From Streptomyces sp. A 4/2 (GTDB lineage: Bacteria > Actinomycetota > Actinomycetes > Streptomycetales > Streptomycetaceae): a stretch of DNA of 64,000 bases. A program made the translations under genes and the position numbers. Location: positions 1 to 64,000 of the forward strand of contig NZ_CALNVW010000061.1 of NCBI RefSeq assembly GCF_940670765.1, in the 5' to 3' direction. Below the pieces are notes generated by a model, which ran no database searches, was not told where the DNA came from, and saw nothing but the letters and a program-made list of their open reading frames with translations. Numbering within the stretch: the stretch's first letter is position 1; the number at the start of each line of letters is the position of its first letter. Below, piece after piece: positions 8,359-16,168 of this stretch.

Positions 8359-9564
8359 ATGAGCCGACTCGCCCGGACCCCGGGTCTCACCGACGTCCAG
8401 CAGGAAATCCTGGCCACCGTGCGGGACTTCGTCGACAAGGAGATCCTGCCGGTCGCCACCGCGCTGGAACACCGCGACGAATACCCGGCCCAGATCGTCG
8501 AGGGCCTCAAGGAACTCGGCCTGTTCGGGCTGATGATCCCCGAGGAGTACGGGGGGCTGGGTGAGTCCCTTCTCACATACGCGCTCTGTGTCGAGGAGAT
8601 AGCGCGTGGCTGGATGAGCGTGTCCGGCATCATCAACACCCACTTCATCGTGGCGTACATGCTCAAGCAGCACGGCACCCAGGAGCAGAAGGACACCTTC
8701 CTGCCGCGGATGGCGGCCGGCGACGTGCGCGGCGCGTTCTCGATGTCCGAGCCGGGGCTCGGCTCGGATGTGTCGGCGATCACCTCGAAGGGGATCAAGG
8801 ACGGCGACGAGTACGTGCTCGACGGCCAGAAGATGTGGCTGACCAACGGCGGCACGTCCTCGCTCGTCGCGGTGCTCTGCCGCAGTGACGAGGGTCACCC
8901 CGAGGGGACCCCCCGGCACAAGTCGATGACGACGTTCCTCGTCGAGAAGGAGCCGGGCTTCGGCGAGGTCCGGCCGGGGCTGACCATCCCCGGCAAGATC
9001 GACAAGATGGGCTACAAGGGCGTCGACACCACCGAGCTGATCATGGACGGACTGCGAATTCCGGCCAATCGCGTACTTGGTGGGGTTACCGGCCGAGGGT
9101 TTTACCAAATGATGGACGGAGTGGAGGTAGGCCGGGTAAATGTCGCAGCGCGTGGCTGTGGAGTGGCACAACGCGCCTTCGAATTGGGTATCGACTACGC
9201 GCAGCAACGGCATACGTTCGGCAAACAGATCGCTCAGCACCAGGCGATCCAGTTCAAGCTGGCCGAAATGGCTACCAAGGTCGAGGCCGCCCATGCGATG
9301 ATGGTCAATGCGGCACGCAAAAAGGACTCCGGGGAACGAAACGACCTCGAAGCGGGGATGGCGAAGTACCTGGCCTCCGAGTACTGCAAGGAAGTCGTGG
9401 AGGACGCCTTCCGTATCCACGGCGGATACGGGTTCTCCAAGGAGTACGAGATCGAGCGGCTCTACCGCGAAGCCCCGATGCTGCTGATCGGCGAAGGTAC
9501 CGCCGAGATTCAGAAAATGATCATCGGTCGACGACTCCTCGAAGAGTACCGATTCCAGGGCTGA
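8359..9564 (+). CDS. mcd: Acyl-CoA dehydrogenase family protein, probable methylsuccinyl-CoA dehydrogenase
   Basis: This 401-residue flavoprotein has the standard three-part acyl-CoA dehydrogenase layout. FAD-contacting motifs include FSMSEPGLGSD and WLTNGG; the catalytic glutamate is present in LIGEGTAEIQ near the C-terminus. In this cluster it should oxidise (2S)-methylsuccinyl-CoA to mesaconyl-CoA. It is shorter than proteobacterial methylsuccinyl-CoA dehydrogenases but fits the actinobacterial arrangement. AGGAGAAG precedes ATG 8359. Codon use changes sharply between about 9049 and 9360, where ATT, AAT, GTA, CTT, GTT, TTT, CAA, CGA and AAA appear; upstream codons nearly always end in G or C. 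Confidence 0.85.
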   Translation: MSRLARTPGLTDVQQEILATVRDFVDKEILPVATALEHRDEYPAQIVEGLKELGLFGLMIPEEYGGLGESLLTYALCVEEIARGWMSVSGIINTHFIVAYMLKQHGTQEQKDTFLPRMAAGDVRGAFSMSEPGLGSDVSAITSKGIKDGDEYVLDGQKMWLTNGGTSSLVAVLCRSDEGHPEGTPRHKSMTTFLVEKEPGFGEVRPGLTIPGKIDKMGYKGVDTTELIMDGLRIPANRVLGGVTGRGFYQMMDGVEVGRVNVAARGCGVAQRAFELGIDYAQQRHTFGKQIAQHQAIQFKLAEMATKVEAAHAMMVNAARKKDSGERNDLEAGMAKYLASEYCKEVVEDAFRIHGGYGFSKEYEIERLYREAPMLLIGEGTAEIQKMIIGRRLLEEYRFQG

Positions 9565-9644
9565 TTGTCCGGTTGCGGGCGATATATCAGCGAAGAAGAT
9601 CACAGCCAGTCATCATCTTCAGGCCGCCGACTCGGCTTCCTGGC

Positions 9645-9675
9645 TTGCCCAGTTGTGGTCCCCAACCGATAGCAT
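9645..9675 (+). promoter_or_regulatory. Candidate promoter of psd-pssA
   Basis: TTGCCC (9645-9650) and TAGCAT (9670-9675) are separated by 19 bases, slightly long. The predicted transcript would have a leader of about 50 bases before ATG 9734. A similar GATAGCAT occurs at 23142-23149 upstream of another gene. Confidence 0.4.
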
Positions 9676-9733
9676 CGCCCGAAAGCCGCCGTCCCCCGTT
9701 CCCGCGCGGCATCATCCGCTACGAAGGTCATTC

Positions 9734-10378
9734 ATGCCCCACAGCCAAACCTCTGCACCACGCGGCGTCCGTCTTGCGCGCGGAGCATCGCCGTGGCTCC
9801 TGCCGACTGTCGCGACGGCCGCACTCAGCCTGACCCGGGCCCGCAGGTCCGGCCGCTGGGCTGCTGTCGCCGTGCCCACCACCGCCCTCGCGGCGGGCAT
9901 GCTGTGGTTCTTCCGCGACCCCGAGCGGGAGATCGCACAGGGCCGGGTCATCTCCCCGGCCGACGGTGTAGTGCAGAGCATCATGCCGTGGAAGGACGGG
10001 CGTACCCGCGTCGCGATCTTCATGAGCCCGCTGAACGTCCACGTGAACCGCGCTCCGCTGGCGGGCACCGTGACGTCCGTCGAGCACATCCCCGGCGGCT
10101 TCGTCCCGGCGTTCAACAAGGAGAGCGAGAACAACGAGCGCGTTGTCTGGCACTTCGACACCGAGCTCGGCGACATCGAGATGGTGCAGATCGCCGGTGC
10201 CGTGGCCCGGCGCATCGTGCCGTACGTCCCGCAGGGCACCAAGGTGGAACAGGGCGAGCGGATCGGCCTGATCCGGTTCGGCTCACGCGTCGACATCTAC
10301 CTTCCGGAAGGTATCGATGTCGCGGTCGAGGTCGGCCAGGCCACCACCGCGGGGGTGACTCGAATTGACCGTGATTGA
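9734..10378 (+). CDS. psd: Phosphatidylserine decarboxylase proenzyme (short, archaeal-type class)
   Basis: This 214-residue protein makes phosphatidylethanolamine from phosphatidylserine. It shows a hydrophobic N-terminal segment (about residues 18-60), the motif FMSPLNVHVNRAP, and RFGSRVDIYLP near the C-terminus. Self-cleavage in this class occurs between the Gly and Ser of FGS, and the serine becomes the pyruvoyl group of the small alpha chain. ATG 9734 has AAGG upstream. The gene overlaps pssA by 14 bases, so the two consecutive enzymes of the pathway are co-expressed. It probably acts at the inner face of the membrane. Confidence 0.92.
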   Translation: MPHSQTSAPRGVRLARGASPWLLPTVATAALSLTRARRSGRWAAVAVPTTALAAGMLWFFRDPEREIAQGRVISPADGVVQSIMPWKDGRTRVAIFMSPLNVHVNRAPLAGTVTSVEHIPGGFVPAFNKESENNERVVWHFDTELGDIEMVQIAGAVARRIVPYVPQGTKVEQGERIGLIRFGSRVDIYLPEGIDVAVEVGQATTAGVTRIDRD

Positions 10379-11228
10379 TCCGGAGACACAGGCCGGCTGG
10401 GTCCCCGAGGCCGACACCGACAGGGACATCGACAGCAGCGAGGACATTCCTCTCTCACTGCGGTTGTCGATAGCGGACACGCTCACCCTCGGTAACGCCA
10501 CGTGCGGATTCATGGCGGTGTACTTCACCACCACCGGAATCCTCATCCCGCATCTCCAGGGCAGCCAGGAGACCGGCATGGCGCGGCACTCCGCCGCGAC
10601 CGCCGTGATCCTGATGCTGCTCGCCGCGATCTTCGACCTCTGTGACGGGCTCGTGGCGCGCAAGCTGCGCAGCTCGCCGATGGGCGCGGAGCTGGACAAC
10701 CTCTCCGACCTCATCAGCTTCGGGCTCGCCCCGGCCTATTTCGTGCTCGTGTACGGAATGGTCGCGGACGACGCCCACCAGCGGGTCGCGGCGGTGGCGG
10801 CGATCGTGGTGCTGCTGGCGGTGGTGCTGCGGCTTGCGCGGTTCTCGTGCGTGACCTTGAAGGACGGCATGTTCCAGGGCATGCCGTCGCCCTTCGGCGC
10901 GCTGACGGTCGTCTCGATCGTGTTGCTGGAGCTGCCCTTCGTACCGACGCTGCTCGCGGTCATCGGGGTCGCCTGGCTGATGGTGAGCCGGGTCGAGTAC
11001 CCGAAGCCGCGGGGTGTCCTCGCGGTGGGAATGCTGAGCTGGATCGTGGGCGCGATGGGGCTGCTCGCCGCGTGGGCGTTCGACGCGCCGGGTGGTCAGC
11101 TGCTGCTCCAGACCGGCTGTGCGCTCCAGGTGGTACTGGGCGCGGTCATCCCGCTCTTCGCCACGGCCCGCCGGGTCAACACCTTCCGCGGTAACCGTCG
11201 TGAGGCGCGTACGGCGCAGCTGCCGTAG
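10365..11228 (+). CDS. pssA: CDP-diacylglycerol--serine O-phosphatidyltransferase
   Basis: This 287-residue integral membrane protein condenses CDP-diacylglycerol with serine to phosphatidylserine. The CDP-alcohol phosphotransferase signature is complete: DG-x2-AR-x7-G-x3-D-x3-D within DLCDGLVARKL and MGAELDNLSD (near residues 85-110), followed by several hydrophobic helices. The start is probably TTG 10365, which has GGGGG about nine bases upstream; GTG 10371 is an alternative two codons later with poorer spacing. Overlap with psd implies translational coupling. A long perfect stem-loop follows the stop. Confidence 0.92.
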   Translation: MTVIDPETQAGWVPEADTDRDIDSSEDIPLSLRLSIADTLTLGNATCGFMAVYFTTTGILIPHLQGSQETGMARHSAATAVILMLLAAIFDLCDGLVARKLRSSPMGAELDNLSDLISFGLAPAYFVLVYGMVADDAHQRVAAVAAIVVLLAVVLRLARFSCVTLKDGMFQGMPSPFGALTVVSIVLLELPFVPTLLAVIGVAWLMVSRVEYPKPRGVLAVGMLSWIVGAMGLLAAWAFDAPGGQLLLQTGCALQVVLGAVIPLFATARRVNTFRGNRREARTAQLP

Positions 11229-11233
11229 CTTCC

Positions 11234-11286
11234 TGAACAGAGCTGAGGCCCCGAGTGCAGTGCACTCGGGGCCTCAGCTCTGTTCA
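11234..11286. terminator. Bidirectional terminator between pssA and the MarR gene
   Basis: Perfect inverted repeat with 26-base arms (11234-11259 and 11261-11286) around a single central base, between two convergent genes. There is no T-run, as is usual for streptomycete terminators. Confidence 0.85.
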
Positions 11287-11307
11287 GGGCCCTTGTTCGG
11301 CTCTCCT

Positions 11308-11333
11308 AGTCATCCGCGGCAGTCATCCGCGGC
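11308..11333. repeat. Tandem 13-base duplication at the end of the MarR gene
   Basis: AGTCATCCGCGGC occurs twice in direct succession (11308-11320, 11321-11333) across the 3' end of the MarR gene. Without one copy the reading frame would meet TAG immediately; the duplication adds three residues (Cys-Arg-Gly) before a TGA. Confidence 0.8.
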
Positions 11334-11759
11334 AGGCGGCCGGACGAAGACCCGCTCCAGGAGCCCGGCCAGTGCGGCTCGGTCCTCGTCGCCCAGTGCG
11401 TCGAGCCCGGCGAGGGTCGTGTGCATGCGGGCGCGGATCGCGTCGATGGTGCGCTCGCCGTCCGCGGTCAGCAGCACGTTCTTGACGCGCCGGTCGGTGG
11501 GGCTGGGCTCCCGGAGCACCAGACCGCGCTTCTCCAGACGGTCGATGATGCCCGTCATGTTGGAGGCGTCGCAGGCCAGAGTGGTGGCGAGGGCACGCAT
11601 CGCCGACGGCCCCCGGCGCAGCACGCCGAGCGTCCTGCCCTGGCTGGCGGTGAGCCCCTCGGTCGCGGACGCGGCGGTGAAGTCGCCGTAGTAGGCAACG
11701 AGCGACGCCGAGAGCAGCTCCATGAGCTGCGCGGTACCGGTCCTGGGAGTCTCTGGCAT
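11310..11759 (-). CDS. MarR-family transcriptional regulator
   Basis: This 149-residue protein has a winged helix-turn-helix in the middle: AMRALATTLACDASNMTGII is the recognition region, followed by RLEKRGLVLREPSPTDRRVK, the typical MarR wing with the DxR motif. MarR proteins are homodimeric repressors that respond to small ligands or oxidants. No target gene is obvious; it converges on pssA and is followed upstream by the glycerate kinase gene on the same strand. The C-terminal three residues come from a 13-base tandem duplication. Confidence 0.85.
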   Translation of the reverse strand: MPETPRTGTAQLMELLSASLVAYYGDFTAASATEGLTASQGRTLGVLRRGPSAMRALATTLACDASNMTGIIDRLEKRGLVLREPSPTDRRVKNVLLTADGERTIDAIRARMHTTLAGLDALGDEDRAALAGLLERVFVRPPAADDCRG

Positions 11760-11782
11760 GAGAGCAGTTTACGCCGGGAAGC

Positions 11783-11795
11783 TTGACCATCTCAA
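11783..11795. promoter_or_regulatory. Weak operator-like inverted repeat upstream of the MarR gene
   Basis: TTGA-N5-TCAA (11783-11786 with 11792-11795) lies 23 bases upstream of the MarR start, where an autoregulatory site would be expected. The arms are only four bases long. Confidence 0.25.
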
Positions 11796-11836
11796 AGATT
11801 GCGAACCCGCTCGGAAGGCAGGGAGCGTCGGGACAC

Positions 11837-11874
11837 GGAGCGGCCCGGACCTGTTCCGAGGTCCGGGCCGCTCC
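11837..11874 (-). terminator. Terminator of the glycerate kinase gene
   Basis: Perfect 16-base stem: GGAGCGGCCCGGACCT (11837-11852) pairs with 11859-11874 around a 6-base loop, just beyond the glycerate kinase stop codon. Confidence 0.8.
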
Positions 11875-11896
11875 GGGGGTCGAGCCGTGCCCGGCG

Positions 11897-13057
11897 TCAG
11901 GGCCTGCTCAGGAAGTCACGGGCGATGTTCTCCGCGACCTGCTCCAGGAGGGGCCCCGCGTTCGCGATGCAGCGGGCCGTATCGGGCTCCAGGTCCGTCA
12001 GCGCGTACGCACGGCGGATCCCCGCGCCCCCGAGGACCTCCGCCGGAAGTGTGAGCCGGCCGCAGACCGCGACGACTTCCTTGCCCGCCGCGCGGGCCGC
12101 GGCGGCGACGCCCGCAGGGGCCTTGCCGTGCAGCGTCTGCTCGTCGAGGGAGCCCTCACCGGTGATGACCAGCGTCGCGCGGGCGACCGCCGGGGCGAAG
12201 CCCAGGACGTCGAGCATCACCTCGATACCGGCGCGGAAACTCGCTCCCAGCCCGACGAGCGCTCCGTAGCCGATGCCACCTGCGGCGCCCGCACCCGGCG
12301 CCAGCGCGGCGTCGGCGGCCCGGGACCCGAGGGACTCCTCCAGTACGGCGGCGTAGTGCGCCAACGCCGCGTCCAGTGTCTCCACCTGCTCCGGGGAGGC
12401 ACCCTTCTGCGGTCCGTACACCGCGGGCGCGCCCTTCGGGCCGGTCAGCGGGTTGTCCACATCGCTGGCCAGCACGATCCCGGTACCGGCGAGACGCGGG
12501 TCGAGGCCGGTCAGATCCGCGGACGCCAGGTCGCGCAGCCCTCCCCCGCCCGGTCCCACGGGCTGCCCGGCGGCGTCCAGGAAGCGGGCGCCGAGGGCGG
12601 CCAGCATGCCTGCGCCGCCGTCCGTCGTGGCGCTGCCGCCGACACCGAAGACGATCGAACGGGCCCCCGCGTCGAGCGCCGCACGCAGCAGTTCGCCGGA
12701 ACCGTACGTGGTCGCGGTGAGCGGTGCGAAGACTCCCGCGGGGAGGTGCTGGAGGCCCGACGCCTCGGCCATTTCCACCACGGCGACACCGTCACGCAGT
12801 GCGAACGCCGCATTCCGCCGCTCGCCGAGGGGCCCGGTGACCGGTATCTCGTGCCGGTCGAATCCGGCCGCGACCGCGGCGGCGACCGTGCCGTCCCCGC
12901 CGTCCGCGACGGGCAGTGTCTCGACCTCCACACCGGGAGCGATCCTTCGCAGCCCGGCCGTCACCCGCTCGGCGACCTGTGCCGCCGTGAGGGATCCCTT
13001 GAACTTGTCCGCCGCCACGAGCACCCGTGGGGCTTCAGATACTGCTCCGTCCGTCAC
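11897..13057 (-). CDS. Glycerate kinase (type 2)
   Basis: This 386-residue protein phosphorylates D-glycerate with ATP. It starts with the family signature VLVAADKFKGSLTAAQVAERV and has PVADGGDGT near residue 46, GVGGSATTDGGAGML near residue 140 and ITGEGSLDEQT near residue 300, all conserved in the GarK/GlxK family. The GTG start at 13057 has GGGATGAG close upstream. It stands alone with its own terminator. Glyoxylate released by the ethylmalonyl-CoA pathway could in principle feed glycerate, but no linking enzyme is nearby. Confidence 0.92.
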   Translation of the reverse strand: MTDGAVSEAPRVLVAADKFKGSLTAAQVAERVTAGLRRIAPGVEVETLPVADGGDGTVAAAVAAGFDRHEIPVTGPLGERRNAAFALRDGVAVVEMAEASGLQHLPAGVFAPLTATTYGSGELLRAALDAGARSIVFGVGGSATTDGGAGMLAALGARFLDAAGQPVGPGGGGLRDLASADLTGLDPRLAGTGIVLASDVDNPLTGPKGAPAVYGPQKGASPEQVETLDAALAHYAAVLEESLGSRAADAALAPGAGAAGGIGYGALVGLGASFRAGIEVMLDVLGFAPAVARATLVITGEGSLDEQTLHGKAPAGVAAAARAAGKEVVAVCGRLTLPAEVLGGAGIRRAYALTDLEPDTARCIANAGPLLEQVAENIARDFLSRP

Positions 13058-13283
13058 TTGCTCATCCCTTGCTTTCGAACAGGCAGTCGCGCCGCTCCGA
13101 CCTTATCCGCACCCTTTGCCCACTGCCCATGGGCGCTGGGCGCCAGGCCCCCGGAACGGCACACCGAATCGTGGCAATTCCATCCGTAGCACCGGTATTT
13201 GATCTTCTTGGCGGCCCGACTGGACCACCCACTGGACCACCCGTCGGACCACCCGCCCGTTCCCGCGCCGGATCACCGCCGGT

Positions 13284-13790
13284 TCAGAAGAGCACGTCGT
13301 CCCCCGGGTCCGTGCCGCCGCGCTCGAAGGCCAGCAGTCGCTGCTTGCGGTCCAGTCCGCCGCCGTAGCCGGTGAGACTGCCGGTCGAGCCGATGACCCG
13401 GTGGCAGGGAACGATGATCCCGACCGGGTTCTTGCCGTTCGCGAGGCCCACGGCCCGCGAGGCGCCCGGCTTTCCGAGACGGTCCGCGAGGTCACCGTAG
13501 GAACGGGTCTCGCCGTACGGGATCTGCTGGAGCTGGTCCCAGACGCTGCGCTGGAAGGGGGTGCCCGCCAGGTGCAGCTCCATGGTGAACTCCGTCAGCT
13601 CGGCCGCGAAGTACGCCGTCAGTTCGTCGACGACCTGACCGAACGGGTGAGGGTCCGGTTCGCCGAAGGTCTCCTCGGGTGGGCGGTGACGCTGGTCGGT
13701 CATGTAGAGGCCGCTCAGTACGCCGTCGGTCGCGACGAGGGTGAGCGGGCCGTACGGGCTGTCGACGACGGTGTGCTGTGTGACTGACAT
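13284..13790 (-). CDS. ogt: Methylated-DNA--protein-cysteine methyltransferase
   Basis: This 168-residue suicide enzyme removes methyl groups from O6-methylguanine. The active site IVPCHRVIG is intact, with the acceptor cysteine in PCHRV, and the preceding helix-turn-helix includes IPYGETRSYGDLA. It begins 12 bases after the ada-alkA stop on the same strand and has AAGGGAG upstream of ATG 13790, so it belongs to the same adaptive-response operon. It supplies the O6-alkylguanine repair activity that Ada carries in its C-terminal half in E. coli. Confidence 0.93.
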   Translation of the reverse strand: MSVTQHTVVDSPYGPLTLVATDGVLSGLYMTDQRHRPPEETFGEPDPHPFGQVVDELTAYFAAELTEFTMELHLAGTPFQRSVWDQLQQIPYGETRSYGDLADRLGKPGASRAVGLANGKNPVGIIVPCHRVIGSTGSLTGYGGGLDRKQRLLAFERGGTDPGDDVLF

Positions 13791-13802
13791 GGTCCAACTC
13801 CC

Positions 13803-15272
13803 TTACACGGGCATGTTGTTGATGGGATGACTGTCGGTGGCCCACAGATACTGCACGGCGTAGGCGCGCCACGGCCGCCAGCCCGCCGCGCGGGCGGTGA
13901 GCGCCGCGGGTGTCGACGGCAGGCCGAGGCCGCCCGCCGCCCTTCTGACACCCAGATCGGTGGCGGGGAAGGCGTCGGGATCGCCGAGGGCGCGCATCGC
14001 GATCACCTCGACCGTCCAGGGTCCGAACCCGGGCAGCGCGACGAGGTGGTCGCGGGCCTCGTCCCAGTCGCTGTCGATGCCCAGACGCAGTGAGCCGTCG
14101 GCCAGGGCGCCGACCAGCGTGGTGAGGGTGGTGCGCCGGCTGCGGGGCAGGGCCAGGGCCTCCGGGTCCAGTGCGGCCAGCGCCCGCGGTGACGGGAAGA
14201 GGTGGGTGAGTCCGCCCCTCGGGTCGTCCACGGGCACCCCGTGGGCGGCGACGAGTCGGCCGGCATGGGTGCGGGCGGCGGCGGTCGACACCTGCTGGCC
14301 GAGCACCGCCCGTACCGCGAACTCCGCGGCGTCGACGGTACGGGGCACCCGGCGGCCCGGCGCCTTGTCGACCAGCGGGGCCAGCAGGGGGTCGGTACGC
14401 AGCCGGCCGTCCACGGCGACCGGGTCGGCGTCGAGGTCCAGCATCCAGCGGCATCGGCTGATGGCGTGGGTGAGGTCGCGCAGGTCCGTCAGGGACAGGA
14501 CACAGCCGATGTGGTCGGGCCGGGGCGTGAGTTCGGCGATGCCGTGCCCGTACGGGAGCGAGAGCGTCCTGCGGTACGCGCCGTCGCGCCACTCCTCCAC
14601 GCCGGGTACGCCGGTCGCCACCAGGTGGCCGAAGAGGTTGTCGGGGTTGAGCGGGGCGCGGAACGGGAGCCGGAGCGCTATCACGCCGGGGGCCTGCGAC
14701 AGCTTGCCGTGCGCGGCCCGGGTGCGCAGTTCGCCCGGAGCGAGGGCGAAGACCTCACGGACGGTGTCGTTGAAGGTGCGGATGGAGGAGAACCCGGCGG
14801 CGAAAGCGGTGTCCGCCATCGGCAGGTCCGTCGTCTCGATCAGGATCCGCGCCGTCTGGGCGCGCTGCGCGCGGGCCAGCGCGAGCGGACCGGCGCCGAG
14901 TTCCGCGAGGAGTTGCCGCTCGATCTGGCGGGTCGAGTAGCCGAGCCGCCCGGCGAGACCGGGCACGCCCTCACGGTCGACGACGCCGTCCCTGATCAGC
15001 CGCATGGCACGGGCGACGACATCGGCACGGGCGTTCCATTCCGGCGAGCCGGGGCTGGTGTCGGGGCGGCAGCGTTTGCAGGCGCGGAACCCGGCCTGCT
15101 GACAGGCGGCGGCGCTCGGGTAGAAGGTCATGTTCTCGACCTTGGGCGGCACGACCGGGCAGCTGGGGCGGCAGTAGATCCTGGTCGTCAGGACGGCAGT
15201 GAAGAACCAGCCGTCGAAGCGGGCGTCCTTCGACTGGACGGCGCGTACGCAGCGCTCGGTGTCGGTGTGCAT
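13803..15272 (-). CDS. Ada-AlkA fusion: methyl-sensing AraC-type regulator with 3-methyladenine DNA glycosylase
   Basis: This protein of about 489 residues has three parts. First comes an Ada zinc-binding domain (Cys in RIYCRPSCP and ACKRCRPDT) that accepts methyl groups from phosphotriesters. An AraC helix-turn-helix follows (GVPGLAGRLGYSTRQIERQL and TAFAAGFSSIRTFN). Last is an AlkA-like glycosylase with the helix-hairpin-helix LPGFGPWTVEVIAMRALGD and catalytic aspartate in ATDLGVRRA. It both senses alkylation and excises alkylated bases; the O6-methyltransferase half of E. coli Ada is absent and is encoded next door as ogt. ATG 15272 is preferred; GTG 15290 is in frame but lacks a ribosome-binding site. 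Confidence 0.92.
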   Translation of the reverse strand: MHTDTERCVRAVQSKDARFDGWFFTAVLTTRIYCRPSCPVVPPKVENMTFYPSAAACQQAGFRACKRCRPDTSPGSPEWNARADVVARAMRLIRDGVVDREGVPGLAGRLGYSTRQIERQLLAELGAGPLALARAQRAQTARILIETTDLPMADTAFAAGFSSIRTFNDTVREVFALAPGELRTRAAHGKLSQAPGVIALRLPFRAPLNPDNLFGHLVATGVPGVEEWRDGAYRRTLSLPYGHGIAELTPRPDHIGCVLSLTDLRDLTHAISRCRWMLDLDADPVAVDGRLRTDPLLAPLVDKAPGRRVPRTVDAAEFAVRAVLGQQVSTAAARTHAGRLVAAHGVPVDDPRGGLTHLFPSPRALAALDPEALALPRSRRTTLTTLVGALADGSLRLGIDSDWDEARDHLVALPGFGPWTVEVIAMRALGDPDAFPATDLGVRRAAGGLGLPSTPAALTARAAGWRPWRAYAVQYLWATDSHPINNMPV

Positions 15273-15321
15273 GTCTCCAGCATCGGACACGCCGGCCGCT
15301 GAGGCTGGCGAGAATCCGACA

Positions 15322-15843
15322 TCAGCCTCGGGAAGCCAGGGCTTCGGTGAATTCCCCGTAGGCGTACGCGTCGAAGAGCACGAACCGTACCTCTTCGACC
15401 GGATCGGCCGCCGCTTCCCGTACGGTGCGCACCGCGATGCGCGCCCCGTCGTCCATCGGCCACCCGTAGATCCCGGTGGAAATGGCGGGGAAGGCCACGG
15501 TCCGCGCCCCCAACTCCCCTGCCACCCGCAGTGCTTCGCGGTAGCAGGAGGCGAGCAGCGCGGAGCGGTCCTCCTCGCCCGACCAGACCGGTCCCACGGT
15601 GTGGATCACCCACCGGGCGGCCAGCTCTCCCGCGGAGGTGGCGACGGCCCGGCCGGTCGGCAGCCCCTTGCCGTAGTGCGAGGCGCGGAGCTTGCGGCAC
15701 TCCGCGAGGATCTCGGGGCCGCCACGGCGGTGGATCGCCCCGTCGACGCCCCCGCCGCCGAGCAGCGAGGAGTTGGCGGCATTGACGAGGGCGTCGACCC
15801 GCTGCCCCGTGATGTCGCCCTGTACGAGGGTGATGGTCGTCAT
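15322..15843 (-). CDS. Macro-domain protein, probable O-acetyl-ADP-ribose deacetylase
   Basis: This single macro domain of 173 residues resembles YmdB. Ligand-binding motifs are clear: VQGDITGQRVDALVNAAN at the N-terminus, LLGGGGVDGAIHR, and AFPAISTGIYGWP near residue 118. Such proteins bind or hydrolyse ADP-ribose derivatives. It lies 49 bases upstream of ada-alkA on the same strand and may be co-transcribed, linking it with DNA-damage response, but the link is positional only. Confidence 0.9.
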   Translation of the reverse strand: MTTITLVQGDITGQRVDALVNAANSSLLGGGGVDGAIHRRGGPEILAECRKLRASHYGKGLPTGRAVATSAGELAARWVIHTVGPVWSGEEDRSALLASCYREALRVAGELGARTVAFPAISTGIYGWPMDDGARIAVRTVREAAADPVEEVRFVLFDAYAYGEFTEALASRG

Positions 15844-15885
15844 GCGGCCATCATGCCCGGTGCGGCGGGGGCCGGGGCGCCGATG

Positions 15886-16122
15886 TCAGGGGCTGGCGAC
15901 GTCGAAGCCGTACCGCACCGGCTGCCCGGCGGCCCGGGGGTCCCGCCGGTAGACGTACAGCGCCTGCACCCGGGCCCCTCCCGCAGGCGAGTCGTGCTCG
16001 CAGGGGTAGGTCACCTGTACCACCCACGGCCGGTCGGCGACGCGCAGTTGAAGTCCGTTCGCGGGCCCACCGACAAGCACGGCGGCCTCCCAGTTCGTGG
16101 TGCTTTCCGTCTCCATATCCAT
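15886..16122 (-). CDS. Small hypothetical protein (78 residues)
   Basis: I do not recognise the family. The protein is acidic at the N-terminus, has no signal peptide or membrane segment, and contains a beta-rich stretch (AAVLVGGPANGLQLRVADRP, then VQVTYPCEHD and ALYVYRRDP). Codon use is typical of a real gene. The ATG at 16122 has no ribosome-binding site, but TAAAAT ends six bases before it, so the message is probably leaderless. Its promoter carries the same TTGCGCAA element as that of the TatB-like gene. Confidence 0.65.
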   Translation of the reverse strand: MDMETESTTNWEAAVLVGGPANGLQLRVADRPWVVQVTYPCEHDSPAGGARVQALYVYRRDPRAAGQPVRYGFDVASP

Positions 16123-16128
16123 GCCAAC

Positions 16129-16146
16129 ATTTTATGTGTTGCGCAA
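16129..16146 (-). promoter_or_regulatory. Promoter with TTGCGCAA element, leaderless start
   Basis: On the minus strand TTGCGCAA (16146-16139), then CACA, then the -10 hexamer TAAAAT (16134-16129), with the ATG seven bases later. The same TTGCGCAA-N4-TAAA(A/G)T layout recurs at 16694-16677. Confidence 0.6.
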
Positions 16147-16168
16147 GTCGGAGATTGTCGGAATCCCC

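Noticed and set aside
13195..13265. Repeated GGACCACCC motifs as a possible regulatory array
   Set aside because: Imperfect, short and GC-rich; downstream of a gene with no promoter nearby.
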